NCBI GenBank assembly: GCA_002384855.1
Contig: DGBP01000074.1
Location: forward strand, 2,919-66,918
Origin: Nocardioidaceae bacterium UBA4001
Lineage (GTDB): Bacteria; Actinomycetota; Actinomycetes; Propionibacteriales; Nocardioidaceae
DNA length: 64,000 nucleotides
Reading direction: 5' to 3'
A program made the translations under genes and the position numbers. Position 1 is the stretch's first letter. Every line of letters begins with the position of its first letter. The notes beneath the pieces were generated by a model. It was not told the origin of the DNA, made no database searches, and saw only the letters and a list, made by a program, of their open reading frames with translations. Shown in pieces: positions 12,325 through 20,759 of the stretch.

Positions 12325-12525
12325 TCAGTGGTTGACCGGCTCGGCGCCCATGCCCATCTTCGACATGACGGCGCCCACGACGAGGGCGATCGGCTGGAGG
12401 GCGACACCGATCCAGAACAGCAGGCCCGCGCCGTCCAGCACCAGGCCGATGGCGCCCACGAGCCAACCGATCAGCATGATCGTGACGCCGGTCCAGGCTG
12501 CGGGGGTGTTGCCGTGGTGAGCCAT
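12325..12525 (-). CDS. HGxxPAAW family small membrane protein
   Basis: 66-residue protein beginning MAHHGNTPAAW, the signature of a small actinobacterial family usually found with trp genes. Two hydrophobic helices (about 14-31 and 33-54). Role unknown; the conserved neighbourhood suggests a link with the Trp-associated membrane protein just upstream. A ribosome site (GAGGAGA) precedes the ATG. Confidence 0.85.
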   Translation of the reverse strand: MAHHGNTPAAWTGVTIMLIGWLVGAIGLVLDGAGLLFWIGVALQPIALVVGAVMSKMGMGAEPVNH

Positions 12526-12593
12526 CGTGCGCGGTCTCCTCTGAGCGGGCGGGCGAAGTTCGGTGCGGCGCAGCGGTGCGCCTGCGAGGCATT

Positions 12594-13184
12594 CTAGGAC
12601 GTCGGGTCACGACCTTCGTCGAGCGCCCGCCACATGTCGTCCTCGCCGGTGGGGGCCGAGCGGGCGCCGGGCGCGTCGTACCTCTCCCCCATCGCCGGCC
12701 AGCGTGGTGCCCGGGCGACCGCGACGGCGAAGGCCCCCGCGGCGAGGAGGGCTCCCAGCCCGGTCAGGTAGTACCACGGTCCGAGCGACCCGGCGAAGGC
12801 GTCCCCGGTCGCTCCCCTCGCGATGGCCGCGTCGACGGCGGCGTCCTGCGTAGAGCCGAAGGCGAGTACGACGGCCAGCAGCGACCCGGCCGAGGCGAGC
12901 AGACCGACCACCGACACGGCCCGGCGGACCCGCCCCCGCGAGACGAGCACGACGCCCCACGCGGCCAGCGCGACGAACGCCAACGCGGCCACCAGCGGCT
13001 GGGCCTCCGCCCCGGTGACGGACTCCTCGACCGGGACGCCGGCCGCGTCGCCTCGAGACGTCGCCCACACGCGGGCCGCGCCGACCGCGGTCAGGCCGGC
13101 ACCGGCGAGGCCCACGAGGACGGTGGGGCCGAAGCTGCGTTCGCGGGGCCTCGTCGGGACCGGGGTCTCGTGGTGGTCAGCCAT
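12594..13184 (-). CDS. Trp biosynthesis-associated membrane protein (TIGR02234 type)
   Basis: 196-residue membrane protein with four hydrophobic helices (about 20-42, 63-82, 88-108, 136-160) and a charged C-terminal tail. The family is defined by its place next to trpE/trpC in actinobacteria; the molecular role is unknown. Its ATG at 13184 lies within the last codons of hisI (8-base overlap), so both are made from one transcript. The usual trpE between hisI and this gene is absent. Confidence 0.75.
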   Translation of the reverse strand: MADHHETPVPTRPRERSFGPTVLVGLAGAGLTAVGAARVWATSRGDAAGVPVEESVTGAEAQPLVAALAFVALAAWGVVLVSRGRVRRAVSVVGLLASAGSLLAVVLAFGSTQDAAVDAAIARGATGDAFAGSLGPWYYLTGLGALLAAGAFAVAVARAPRWPAMGERYDAPGARSAPTGEDDMWRALDEGRDPTS

Positions 13185-13548
13185 CGGTCCTGGTCAGCAG
13201 GTCGCCGTCGAAGCAGGTGCGCGTGCCGGTGTGGCAGGCGGGGCCCTCCTGGTCGACCTTGACCAGCAGGGTGTCGCCGTCGCAGTCGAGCCGGACCTCC
13301 TTGACCCACTGGCGGTGGCCCGAGGTGTCGCCCTTCACCCAGTACTCCTGCCGCGACCTGCTCCAGAACGTGGTGCGACCGGTGGTGAGCGTGCGGTGGA
13401 GGGCCTCGTCGTCCATCCAGCCGAGCATCAGCACCTCGCCGGTGTCGTGCTGCTGGACGACCGCGGCGACCAGGCCGTCGGTGTCGCGCTTGAGGCGCGC
13501 GGCCAGGTCCGGGTCGAGCGCGGAGCTTCCGGGTGCGGCAGGAGTCAC
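13177..13548 (-). CDS. hisI: Phosphoribosyl-AMP cyclohydrolase
   Basis: Third step of histidine synthesis, opening the adenine ring of PR-AMP. 123 residues, single-domain type without the HisE pyrophosphohydrolase. Seen: GWMDDEAL, WSRSRQEYWVKGDTSGH, the metal-binding Asp motif LDCDGDTLL and the zinc cysteines in GPACHTGTRTCF. Starts at GTG 13548. It is separated from hisF by an ABC exporter and a TIGR03085 gene, so the his genes form at least two units here; hisG and hisE were not seen in the window. Confidence 0.95.
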   Translation of the reverse strand: MTPAAPGSSALDPDLAARLKRDTDGLVAAVVQQHDTGEVLMLGWMDDEALHRTLTTGRTTFWSRSRQEYWVKGDTSGHRQWVKEVRLDCDGDTLLVKVDQEGPACHTGTRTCFDGDLLTRTDG

Positions 13549-13562
13549 CGCGCCAGTATGGC

Positions 13563-15368
13563 TCAGACCTGGCTGTGCTGGGCGACCCAGGAGTCGTGCA
13601 TCCGGCGGTAGACGCTGCCCTCGGCGCGCACGAGCTGGTCGTGCGGTCCGCGCTCCACGACGCGGCCCTGGTCGACCACGAGCACCTCGTCGGCGTTCTC
13701 GGCGGTGGAGAGCCGATGGGCGATGGTGACCGACGTCCGGCCGCTCATCAGGCGCTCGAGCGCCTGGCCGATGCGCAGCTCCAGCTGCGGGTCGACGGCA
13801 CTGGTCGCCTCGTCGAGGACCAGCAGGTCGGGGTCGGCCAGGTGCGCCCGCAGGAGCGCGACGAGCTGTCGCTCCCCGGCCGAGAGCGACTCGCCCCGCT
13901 GGCCGACCCGGGTCGCGAGGCCGTGCGGCAGGCCGGCGAGCCAGTCGGCCAGGCCGAGCTCCCCGGCGGCGGCGCGGATCTCCTCGTCGCCGGCCCCGAG
14001 CCGTCCGTAGCGGGCGTTCGCCGCGAGGTCGGCGTCGAAGAGGAAACCCTCCTGCGGGACCATGACGACGTGCTCGCGCAGGGAGTCGAAGGGGACCTCG
14101 CGCAGGTCGACCCCGTCGAGGCGGACAGCCCCGCTCGTCGGGTCCATCAGCCGGGTGAGCAGCTTGGCGAGCGTGGTCTTGCCCGACCCGGTCTCCCCCA
14201 CGACGGCGACCCGTCGGCCGGGCTCGATCTGCAGCGACACGTCGTGCAGCACCCGGTCACCGCCGGGGTAGGCGAAGTCGACGTGGTCGAACTCGATCGA
14301 CACCGGGCCGCGGGGCAACCGGGTGCCGGCCTCCCCCGGGTCCACCACGTCGGCGGGGGTGTCGAGAATGCCGATCACCCGCCGCCACCCGGCGATCGCG
14401 TTCTGGGCGTCGGTGAGCACCTGGGTGCCCATCTGCACCGGCCCGACGAACAGCGTGACGAGGAAGGCGAAGGCCAGGACCTTGCCGGCGGTGATGTCGC
14501 CGTCGATGCCGAGGAGGACCCCGACGATGAGGACCCCGGCGTTCGCGAGGCCCGCGGAGACGCCGCCGAGCGAGAACGAGAACGCCGTGAGCCCTTGCGC
14601 CTTGGTGGAGGCGGCCCGGTGCCGGTCGACCGCGGCGTCGATGCGCTGCTGGGTGCGGGCCTCGATCGCGTAGGACCGCACGACCTCGGCGCCCACGACC
14701 GGCTCGGAGACGGCCGACAGCATGGCGCCGACCTGACGACGCACGACGCCGTACGCCTCGGACAGCCGGCGCTGGAAGTAGCGCAGCGACAGGAACAACG
14801 GCGCGAAGCACAGCCACACGACGATCGTCAGCTGCCAGCTGTAGTAGGCCATGATCACGGTGGCGACGAGGATCTGGCCGACGCTGACCACGGCGATGAT
14901 GCCGCCGAAGATCAGGAACTGCGAGACCTGGTCGACGTCGCTGGTGACGCGCGCCACGAGGGCTCCACGACGCTCGGTGTTCTGGGTCAGCAGCGGCAGG
15001 TCGTGCACGTGGCGGAAGGCCTTGATCCGCAGCGTGGCCAAGCCGGCCTCCGCGGCGGCGAACAGCCGGGAGGTCATCAGGTACGACGAGGCGCTGGTCA
15101 CCACGATGGCGACCGCCGCGAGCAGCACCATCATCGTCATGAAGTCCGTGTCGGGACCGCCGTCGGGACCGTTCAGCCCGCGGTCGAGGGTCTGCTGCAC
15201 GGCGATGGGTACGACGACCCGCCCGAGCGTCGCCACCACGGCGAAGAACAGCGTGCCCCGGAACCCGTGCTTGAGCTCCGGGGAGAGCTCGACACCGCGG
15301 GCGATCGTCCGCCATGCCTTCATCGACTCGCCGGTGTCCATCGCGGTCGACGTGGTCGCGGTGCTCAT
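13563..15368 (-). CDS. ABC exporter half-transporter, consensus-site subunit
   Basis: 601-residue fused membrane/ATPase half-transporter. Six membrane helices lie within residues 35-310; the ATPase has Walker A GETGSGKT (391-398), signature LSAGERQ (495-501), Walker B LLVLDE (515-520) with the catalytic Glu, and the switch His in AHRLST. With the partner encoded just upstream it forms a heterodimer: this subunit's Walker motifs pair with the partner's perfect LSGGQ to make the active site, while its altered signature LSAGE contributes to the degenerate site. ATGA overlap with the partner fixes the start. Substrate unknown; lipid or drug export is typical of the family. Confidence 0.9.
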   Translation of the reverse strand: MSTATTSTAMDTGESMKAWRTIARGVELSPELKHGFRGTLFFAVVATLGRVVVPIAVQQTLDRGLNGPDGGPDTDFMTMMVLLAAVAIVVTSASSYLMTSRLFAAAEAGLATLRIKAFRHVHDLPLLTQNTERRGALVARVTSDVDQVSQFLIFGGIIAVVSVGQILVATVIMAYYSWQLTIVVWLCFAPLFLSLRYFQRRLSEAYGVVRRQVGAMLSAVSEPVVGAEVVRSYAIEARTQQRIDAAVDRHRAASTKAQGLTAFSFSLGGVSAGLANAGVLIVGVLLGIDGDITAGKVLAFAFLVTLFVGPVQMGTQVLTDAQNAIAGWRRVIGILDTPADVVDPGEAGTRLPRGPVSIEFDHVDFAYPGGDRVLHDVSLQIEPGRRVAVVGETGSGKTTLAKLLTRLMDPTSGAVRLDGVDLREVPFDSLREHVVMVPQEGFLFDADLAANARYGRLGAGDEEIRAAAGELGLADWLAGLPHGLATRVGQRGESLSAGERQLVALLRAHLADPDLLVLDEATSAVDPQLELRIGQALERLMSGRTSVTIAHRLSTAENADEVLVVDQGRVVERGPHDQLVRAEGSVYRRMHDSWVAQHSQV

Positions 15369-17188
15369 CGGGAGGTCACCTCCTCGCCCTCCCCGGCCTC
15401 GGTCTCGGCGGCGCGTTCGGCGGCGGCCTGCTCGTAGGCGTTGACCAGGTCGGCGTAGCCGGGCGTGCGGCTCAGCAGCTCGGGGTGCGTGCCGTGGTCG
15501 GCCACCCGCCCGTTCCGCAGGTAGACGACCTCGTCTGCGAGGGAGATCGTGGCCTTCCGGTAGGCGACGACCAGGATCGTGGCTCCGAAGTCCTGCAGCG
15601 CCGCGAGGATCCGGGCCTCGACCTCCGGGTCGACGGCGGAGGTGGCGTCGTCCATGACCAGCAGGCGCGGCCGGCGCACGAGGGCCCGGGCCAGGGACAG
15701 CCGCTGTCGCTGGCCACCGGACAGGGTCGCGCCGCGCTCACCGAGCCTGGTGTCGAGTCCGTCGGGGAGCGCGGCCACGAAGCCGTCGGCCTGGGCGGTC
15801 CGCAGGGCCTCCCAGATCTCGTCGTCGTCGAAGTCGGCGCCGAGGGTGACGTTGCCCCGGACGGTGTCGTCGAAGAGGAACGTGTGCTGGCCGACCAGCG
15901 CCATGCTGTCCGCAAGGGTCCCGGACCGGAGCTCACGCAGGTCGTGGCCGTCGATGCGGACGGCTCCCTCGTCCGGGTCGACGAGGCGCACGAGCAGGGT
16001 CGTCAGGGTGCTCTTGCCCGAGGCGGTGGCACCCACCACCGCGACGGTGCGGCCCGGCTCGACGGTGAAGGAGACGTCGTCGAGCAGCGGCTGGTCGGCG
16101 TCGTAGCGGTAGGCGAGGTGGCTGACCTCGAGCCGCGCCCCGTCCCCGGTCACCGCGATCCGGCGGTCGCCGTACACCATCTCGCCGGTGGCCTCGAGCA
16201 CCGAGCCGACCCGCTGGAAGCCGACCACGCTGCGTGGGAACTCACCCACCAGCCAGCCGAGGGATCTGATCGGGAAGGCCACGATGGTCAGCAGGTAGGC
16301 GACGGTGACCACGTCGCCGGGGTCGGTCTGGCCGTCGAGCACACGGAGGACCCCCACGCTCAGCACGGCGAGGACCCCGAGGTTCGGGAGCGCCTCGAGG
16401 GCCGGGTCGAAGGCGGCGCGCACCTTTCCGGCCCGGGCGGCGACGTCGCGGAGGTCGTGCGCCTTCGCCGCGAACCGTGCGGTCTCCTCCTGCTCGCGAC
16501 CGAGCGTCTTCACCACCAGCGCGCCGTCGAAGGACTCGTGCGCGACCTCGCTCACCTCAGCCCGGAGCGCCTGGGCGCGCGTGATCAGCGGCGACTGCAG
16601 GCGCTGGAAGGCGATGTTGGCGACGATCACCAGCGGGAAGACGAGGAGGCCGACGAGGGCCATCACCGAGTCGGCCAGGAACATCTGCACGACCGCGATC
16701 ACCATCATCGCCACCGTGCCGACTGCCATGGGAAGCGGTGCGATCGGCGCCCACGCGGCCTCGACGTCGGCGTTGGCGTTGGACAGCAGCTGCCCGGTGG
16801 GGTGCTGCTGGTGCCAGGACATGGGGAGCCGGAGGTACTGCCGGGTCACGGCGCGGCGGTAGTGCGCCTGCATGCGGTACTGCATGATCCCCGCGCCGAG
16901 ACGTCGGGCGACGATCCCCACCGCCCGGAGCAGGGCGACGCCGACGAAGAGGGCGAGTACGGTCACCAGCCCGCCCGTCGTGGTCACGCCCTCGTCGAAC
17001 GCCGGGAGCACCACGTTGTCGGTCGCCCAGCCGAGCACCCACGCGTCGGCGACGGTGAGCGCCCCGAACAGCACGCTGCCCAGGGTGGAGAGCGTGAAGA
17101 TCCACGGCTCGCGCTTGATCGCCACCCACAGCACGGCGAAGCCGTCCCGGATCGTGCCCGCCGAGGCAACCGGCCGCCTGCTTGTCAC
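15365..17188 (-). CDS. ABC exporter half-transporter, degenerate-site subunit
   Basis: 607-residue half-transporter with membrane helices at about 33-325, Walker A GATASGKST (386-394), canonical signature LSGGQRQ (489-495), but Walker B LLVMDD (509-514) with Asp in place of the catalytic Glu and a Tyr instead of the switch His (VVAYRKAT). These changes are the pattern of the degenerate site in heterodimeric exporters such as BmrC/BmrD and TM287/TM288. Starts at GTG 17188, 38 bp from the divergent TIGR03085 gene, so the promoter region is very short. Cargo unknown. Confidence 0.9.
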   Translation of the reverse strand: MTSRRPVASAGTIRDGFAVLWVAIKREPWIFTLSTLGSVLFGALTVADAWVLGWATDNVVLPAFDEGVTTTGGLVTVLALFVGVALLRAVGIVARRLGAGIMQYRMQAHYRRAVTRQYLRLPMSWHQQHPTGQLLSNANADVEAAWAPIAPLPMAVGTVAMMVIAVVQMFLADSVMALVGLLVFPLVIVANIAFQRLQSPLITRAQALRAEVSEVAHESFDGALVVKTLGREQEETARFAAKAHDLRDVAARAGKVRAAFDPALEALPNLGVLAVLSVGVLRVLDGQTDPGDVVTVAYLLTIVAFPIRSLGWLVGEFPRSVVGFQRVGSVLEATGEMVYGDRRIAVTGDGARLEVSHLAYRYDADQPLLDDVSFTVEPGRTVAVVGATASGKSTLTTLLVRLVDPDEGAVRIDGHDLRELRSGTLADSMALVGQHTFLFDDTVRGNVTLGADFDDDEIWEALRTAQADGFVAALPDGLDTRLGERGATLSGGQRQRLSLARALVRRPRLLVMDDATSAVDPEVEARILAALQDFGATILVVAYRKATISLADEVVYLRNGRVADHGTHPELLSRTPGYADLVNAYEQAAAERAAETEAGEGEEVTSR

Positions 17189-17213
17189 ACGCCCCCTCCT
17201 TCGACGGCCACCC

Positions 17214-17219
17214 TACGAT
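17214..17219 (+). promoter_or_regulatory. -10 box for a probably leaderless transcript
   Basis: TACGAT ends exactly seven bases before ATG 17227. In actinobacteria this spacing places transcription start at the start codon. No Shine-Dalgarno run precedes that ATG. Confidence 0.5.
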
Positions 17220-17226
17220 CAGGACC

Positions 17227-17859
17227 ATGACCTCTCTCGCCCGGACCGAACGCGACGCCCTCTGCACCCTCGCCCTCGACCTCGGGGCGGACGCCCCCAC
17301 GCTGTCGGGCGGCTGGACGGTGAAGGACCTCGTCGTGCACCTGCTCGTCCGTGAGGGCAGCCCCGCGGCCGTGGGCATCGTCGTCCCGCCCCTGTCCGGG
17401 CTGACCGACCTGGCCTCGGCACGGCTGGCCCGCCAGGACCTCGCGACGCTGGTGCGACGGCTGCGCCAGGGGCCGCCGCTGTGGTCGCCGTTCCGGCTCG
17501 GCCCGCTGGACAAGGCGCTGAACACCCTGGAGTTCTACGTCCATCACGAGGATGTCCGACGCGCTCAGGACGGCTGGGCTCCCCGCAACCTCGACGCCCG
17601 CGCACAGGAGGCGCTCTGGCGCACGATCCGGGTCGCCGGCAAGGGGCTGACCCGGTCCGCCCCGGTGGGGGTGGTCCTCGAGCGCACCGACACCTCCGAA
17701 CGGGCGGCCCTCAAGGACACGACGCCCGCGGTCGTCGTACGCGGCCTTCCCTCGGAGCTGGTGCTCTTCGTCTACGGCCGCAAGCCGCAGGCCCGGGTCG
17801 ACCTGGAGGGCGACGACGCCGCCGTCGCCGCGCTCACCGGGGCCGACCTGGGGATCTGA
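17227..17859 (+). CDS. TIGR03085 family, DinB/maleylpyruvate-isomerase-like protein
   Basis: 210-residue protein of the mycothiol-maleylpyruvate-isomerase/DinB-like four-helix group. Seen: LARTERDALCTLALDLG and SGGWTVKDLVVHLLVREG at the N terminus, then EFYVHHEDVRRAQ near 105; the histidines of VVHLL and VHHED are the likely metal ligands. The exact reaction is unknown; mycothiol-dependent chemistry is a family-level inference. ATG 17227 is supported by a -10 box seven bases upstream. Its 3' end faces hisF across an 82-bp repeat element. Confidence 0.8.
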   Translation: MTSLARTERDALCTLALDLGADAPTLSGGWTVKDLVVHLLVREGSPAAVGIVVPPLSGLTDLASARLARQDLATLVRRLRQGPPLWSPFRLGPLDKALNTLEFYVHHEDVRRAQDGWAPRNLDARAQEALWRTIRVAGKGLTRSAPVGVVLERTDTSERAALKDTTPAVVVRGLPSELVLFVYGRKPQARVDLEGDDAAVAALTGADLGI

Positions 17860-17865
17860 CCGGTC

Positions 17866-17947
17866 GCTTTCCCACGTTCACCTGGGAAAGCGGGACTCAC
17901 CGCGTGAGATTGCTCCAGGGAAGTAGTGCTTTCTCGCGGTAGGTGGG
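17866..17947. repeat. 82-bp interspersed element, copy 1 (degenerate)
   Basis: Begins with a stem-loop (CGCTTTCCCA / TGGGAAAGCG, 17865-17892), then a small hairpin CTCAC-CGC-GTGAG (17896-17908), and ends GGTAGGTGGG. The first 28 and last 10 bases are identical to copy 2 (38169-38250), and both copies span exactly 82 bp; the middle 44 bases agree at 26 positions by hand alignment without gaps, giving 64 of 82 overall. It fills the gap between convergent genes and may also act as a transcription stop. Confidence 0.85.
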
Positions 17948-17951
17948 GGTC

Positions 17952-18713
17952 TCAGCGCACCGGGTACCCCGCCGCGGCGAGGCCCTGCTTGACCTCGGCC
18001 ACGCGCAGCACGCCGAAGTGGAAGACCGTGGCGGCGAGTACGGCGTCGGCGCCTGCCTCGACCGCCGGCGGGAAGTGCTCCACCGCGCCGGCGCCCCCGC
18101 TGGCGATCACCGGGATCGTCACCTCGCCCCGGACCAGCCGGATCAGGTCGAGGTCGAACCCGTCCTCGGTGCCGTCGGCGTCCATCGCGTTGAGGAGGAT
18201 CTCTCCCGCACCGAGCTCGGTTGCCCGGTGGGTCCACTCCACGGCGTCGAGTCCGGCGCTGCGGCGGCCGCCGTGGGTGGTCACCTCGAAGCCGGAGTCG
18301 GTCCCCTCGGCCCGACGGGCGTCGACCGACAGCACGAGCACCTGGTTGCCGAACCGGTCGGCGGTCTCCGCGATCAGCTCGGGGCGGCGGATGGCAGCCG
18401 TGTTCACCGCGATCTTGTCCGCGCCCGCCCGGAGCAGCCGGTCGACGTCCTCGACGCTGCTGATCCCGCCGCCCACGGTCAGCGGGATGAACACCTGCTC
18501 AGCCGTCCGGGAAACGATGTCGAGGGTCGTCGCGCGCTCCTCGTGGGAGGCCGAGATGTCGAGGAAGGTGAGCTCGTCGGCGCCCTCGGCGTCGTACACC
18601 TTGGCCAGCTCGACGGGGTCACCGGCGTCGCGGAGCTCGCGGAAGTTGATGCCCTTCACGACGCGGCCGTTGTCGACGTCGAGGCACGGGATGACCCGGA
18701 CGGCCAGGCTCAT
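17952..18713 (-). CDS. hisF: Imidazole glycerol phosphate synthase cyclase subunit
   Basis: Cyclase half of IGP synthase; uses ammonia from HisH to convert PRFAR into IGP and AICAR. 253 residues, TIM barrel. Seen: catalytic Asp12 in VIPCLDVDNGRVVKG, the second catalytic Asp in LSVDARR near 130, and the phosphate sites TVGGGISS and ASGGAGAVEHF. ATG 18713 overlaps the priA stop by four bases. Last gene of the hisD-to-hisF run. Confidence 0.97.
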   Translation of the reverse strand: MSLAVRVIPCLDVDNGRVVKGINFRELRDAGDPVELAKVYDAEGADELTFLDISASHEERATTLDIVSRTAEQVFIPLTVGGGISSVEDVDRLLRAGADKIAVNTAAIRRPELIAETADRFGNQVLVLSVDARRAEGTDSGFEVTTHGGRRSAGLDAVEWTHRATELGAGEILLNAMDADGTEDGFDLDLIRLVRGEVTIPVIASGGAGAVEHFPPAVEAGADAVLAATVFHFGVLRVAEVKQGLAAAGYPVR

Positions 18714-19474
18714 GCCTGGTCCGCCGCACGGGTCAGCGCGAGTGCGTCCTCGAGGGTGAACCGGCCCTCGTAGAGCGCAGTGCCGATGATCGCGCCCTCG
18801 ACGCCCTCGGCGACCAGGCCGGTGAGCGCCTCGAGGTCGGCGAGCTCGGTGATGCCGCCCGAGGCGACGACGGGGCGGTCGGTGGCGGCGCAGACGTTGC
18901 GCAGCAGCTCGAGGTTGGGGCCCTGCAGCATGCCGTCCTTGTTCACGTCGGTGACCACGTAGCGCGCGCAGCCCTCGGCGTCGAGGCGGGCGAGCACCTC
19001 GTACAGGTCGCCGCCCTCACGGGTCCAGCCGCGGGCGGCCAGGGTGCGACCCCGGACGTCGAGGCCCACGGCGATCCGGTCGCCGTGCTCGGCGATCGCC
19101 GTGGCGCACCACTCCGGGTGCTCGAGCGCGGCGGTGCCGATGTTCACGCGGCGGCAGCCAGTCGCCAGGGCTGCCTCCAGCGACTCGTCGTCGCGGATGC
19201 CGCCGCTCATCTCGACCGAGATGTCGAGCGTGCCGACGATCCGGGCGAGGAGCTCGCGGTTGTCCCCGCGTCCGAACGCCGCGTCGAGGTCGACGAGGTG
19301 CAGCCACTCGGCGCCGCGGTCCTGCCAGTTGAGGGCGGCCTCGACCGGGTCGCCGAAGCGCTTCTCCGAGCTCGCGACCCCCTGCACCAGCTGGACGGCC
19401 TGGCCCCCGGCGACGTCGACGGCCGGCAAGAGCTCGAGGCGTCGTCCTGGGCTTGTCGAAGGGTATGCGCACAT
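18710..19474 (-). CDS. priA: PriA: bifunctional HisA/TrpF isomerase
   Basis: Actinobacterial HisA homologue that isomerises both ProFAR (histidine) and PRA (tryptophan). 254 residues, TIM barrel. Seen: catalytic Asp20 in LLPAVDVAGGQAVQL, VDLDAAFGRGDN, MSGGIRDDESL and the second Asp in VTDVNKDGML. The dual role is inferred from the lineage and from the absence of a separate trpF next to trpC; residue content alone does not prove it. ATG 19474 gives about 12 residues more than many homologues; no better in-frame start was found. Confidence 0.93.
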   Translation of the reverse strand: MCAYPSTSPGRRLELLPAVDVAGGQAVQLVQGVASSEKRFGDPVEAALNWQDRGAEWLHLVDLDAAFGRGDNRELLARIVGTLDISVEMSGGIRDDESLEAALATGCRRVNIGTAALEHPEWCATAIAEHGDRIAVGLDVRGRTLAARGWTREGGDLYEVLARLDAEGCARYVVTDVNKDGMLQGPNLELLRNVCAATDRPVVASGGITELADLEALTGLVAEGVEGAIIGTALYEGRFTLEDALALTRAADQA

Positions 19475-19561
19475 GGGGCAAGCCTAGGAGAGCCCCGCCC
19501 GCCGTCGTACGCCGTCCCACCGGCCGGTTGACCAGGGTAGGGAGGAAGACTGCGCCTCCCC

Positions 19562-19619
19562 CGGCGATCTTGCCGTGGGAAGGGACAGATCGCCGTGGGG
19601 CCCGACTCAGCCGGGCCCG
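19562..19619. terminator. Two stem-loops between priA and the upstream gene
   Basis: CGGCGATCT (19562-19570) pairs with AGATCGCCG (19587-19595), and GGGCCCG (19598-19604) pairs with CGGGCCC (19612-19618). They lie just past the stop of the cationic membrane-protein gene on the minus strand and could attenuate read-through into priA and hisF. There is no T-run, so terminator function is uncertain. Confidence 0.4.
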
Positions 19620-19632
19620 AAGGACCGGCCGG

Positions 19633-20127
19633 CTACTTCTTGCGGCGCAGCAGGATCGCGGCGAGCAGCGGGGCGAGGATGGCGCTGCCGATCAGCACCG
19701 CCAGGCTCACCGCCCAGTCGCGCCACACGACCGCCGCGACGATGTTCACGAGCAGCAGCAGGCCGATCAGCAACCTGACCCGGAGACGCCGCCGGCGGGC
19801 GAGCGGTCCGTCGGGCCGGCCGGTGGGGGCGTGTTGGCGCTTCTTGCCCGCCGGGGTGCGCGGCGCCGACTGCTTCGGGGTCGGTCTGCCCTTGCCGGGG
19901 CTGCTCGCCTTCGGCGGGTTCTTGCCCTTGGCCCGTGTCTGCTTCGGCGGCTTGTGATGGTGCGAGGGCTGCGTGATCGCGGCGCCGCCATGCTTGCCGA
20001 GCACGTCGCCGGCGCCCTTCATCGACACCTGCCGCTCCGTGCGGTCCTGCTCGTGGCCCTTGGCCGCCTGCTTGATCGCGGCCTCGCGCTCGCGGGCCGT
20101 CTGGTTGTTGGCTCGTTCCTTGCTCAC
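19633..20127 (-). CDS. Cationic membrane protein embedded in his operon
   Basis: 164-residue protein not recognised as a characterised family. Residues 1-115 are hydrophilic and rich in Lys, Arg, His, Pro and Gln (for example PSHHHKPPKQTRAKGKNPPK); two hydrophobic helices follow at about 120-138 and 141-158, ending in RRKK. The GTG start at 20127 overlaps the hisH stop by four bases (GTGA), so it is translated with the his genes. The positive tail could bind nucleic acid, anionic lipid or a wall polymer; no histidine-pathway role is suggested by sequence. Confidence 0.7.
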   Translation of the reverse strand: MSKERANNQTAREREAAIKQAAKGHEQDRTERQVSMKGAGDVLGKHGGAAITQPSHHHKPPKQTRAKGKNPPKASSPGKGRPTPKQSAPRTPAGKKRQHAPTGRPDGPLARRRRLRVRLLIGLLLLVNIVAAVVWRDWAVSLAVLIGSAILAPLLAAILLRRKK

Positions 20128-20759
20128 AATGACTCCACCCAGTTGCGCAGCAACGCTGCTCCGGCATCCCCGGACTTCTCGGGATGGAACTGCGTCGCGG
20201 ACAGCGGCCCGTTCTCCACCGCCGCCACGAAGCGGTCTCCCCCGTGCTCGGCCCACGACACCTTCGGGGGCCGGGTACGACCGTCTGTCTTCAGCTGCCA
20301 CTCTCGCACCCCGTAGGAATGCACGAAGTAGAAGCGCTCGTCCTCGATCCCGTCGAACAGCGTGCTGCCCTCCGCGACGTCGACGGTGTTCCAACCCATG
20401 TGGGGTACGACGGGCGCCTGGATCCGCTCGACCACGCCCGGCCACTCGTCGAGGCCCGGGGTGTCCTCGCCGTGCTCGACTCCGTGCTCGAACATGATCT
20501 GCATCCCGACGCAGATGCCGAGCACCGGCCGGCCTCCGGCAAGGCGCCGGCCGATCACCTCGTGACCGCGGACGGCGCGGACACCCTCGACACAGGACCT
20601 GAACGCGCCCACCCCGGGCACGACCAGGCCGTCGGCCTCCTGAGCGGCAGACCGGTCGGCGGTGAGCTCCACCTCCGCACCGGCTCGCTCGAGGGCGCGG
20701 TAGGCCGAGCGGATGTTGCCCGACCCGTAGTCCAGCAGGACCACCCGGGGTCGGCTCAC
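20124..20759 (-). CDS. hisH: Imidazole glycerol phosphate synthase glutaminase subunit
   Basis: Class I glutamine amidotransferase that supplies ammonia to HisF. 211 residues. Seen: nucleophile Cys83 in GICVGMQ (Val replaces the more usual Leu) and the His/Glu pair in ATQFHPEKSG near 195. GTG 20759 overlaps the hisB stop by four bases, which decides the start against a much longer open frame upstream. Confidence 0.96.
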   Translation of the reverse strand: MSRPRVVLLDYGSGNIRSAYRALERAGAEVELTADRSAAQEADGLVVPGVGAFRSCVEGVRAVRGHEVIGRRLAGGRPVLGICVGMQIMFEHGVEHGEDTPGLDEWPGVVERIQAPVVPHMGWNTVDVAEGSTLFDGIEDERFYFVHSYGVREWQLKTDGRTRPPKVSWAEHGGDRFVAAVENGPLSATQFHPEKSGDAGAALLRNWVESL

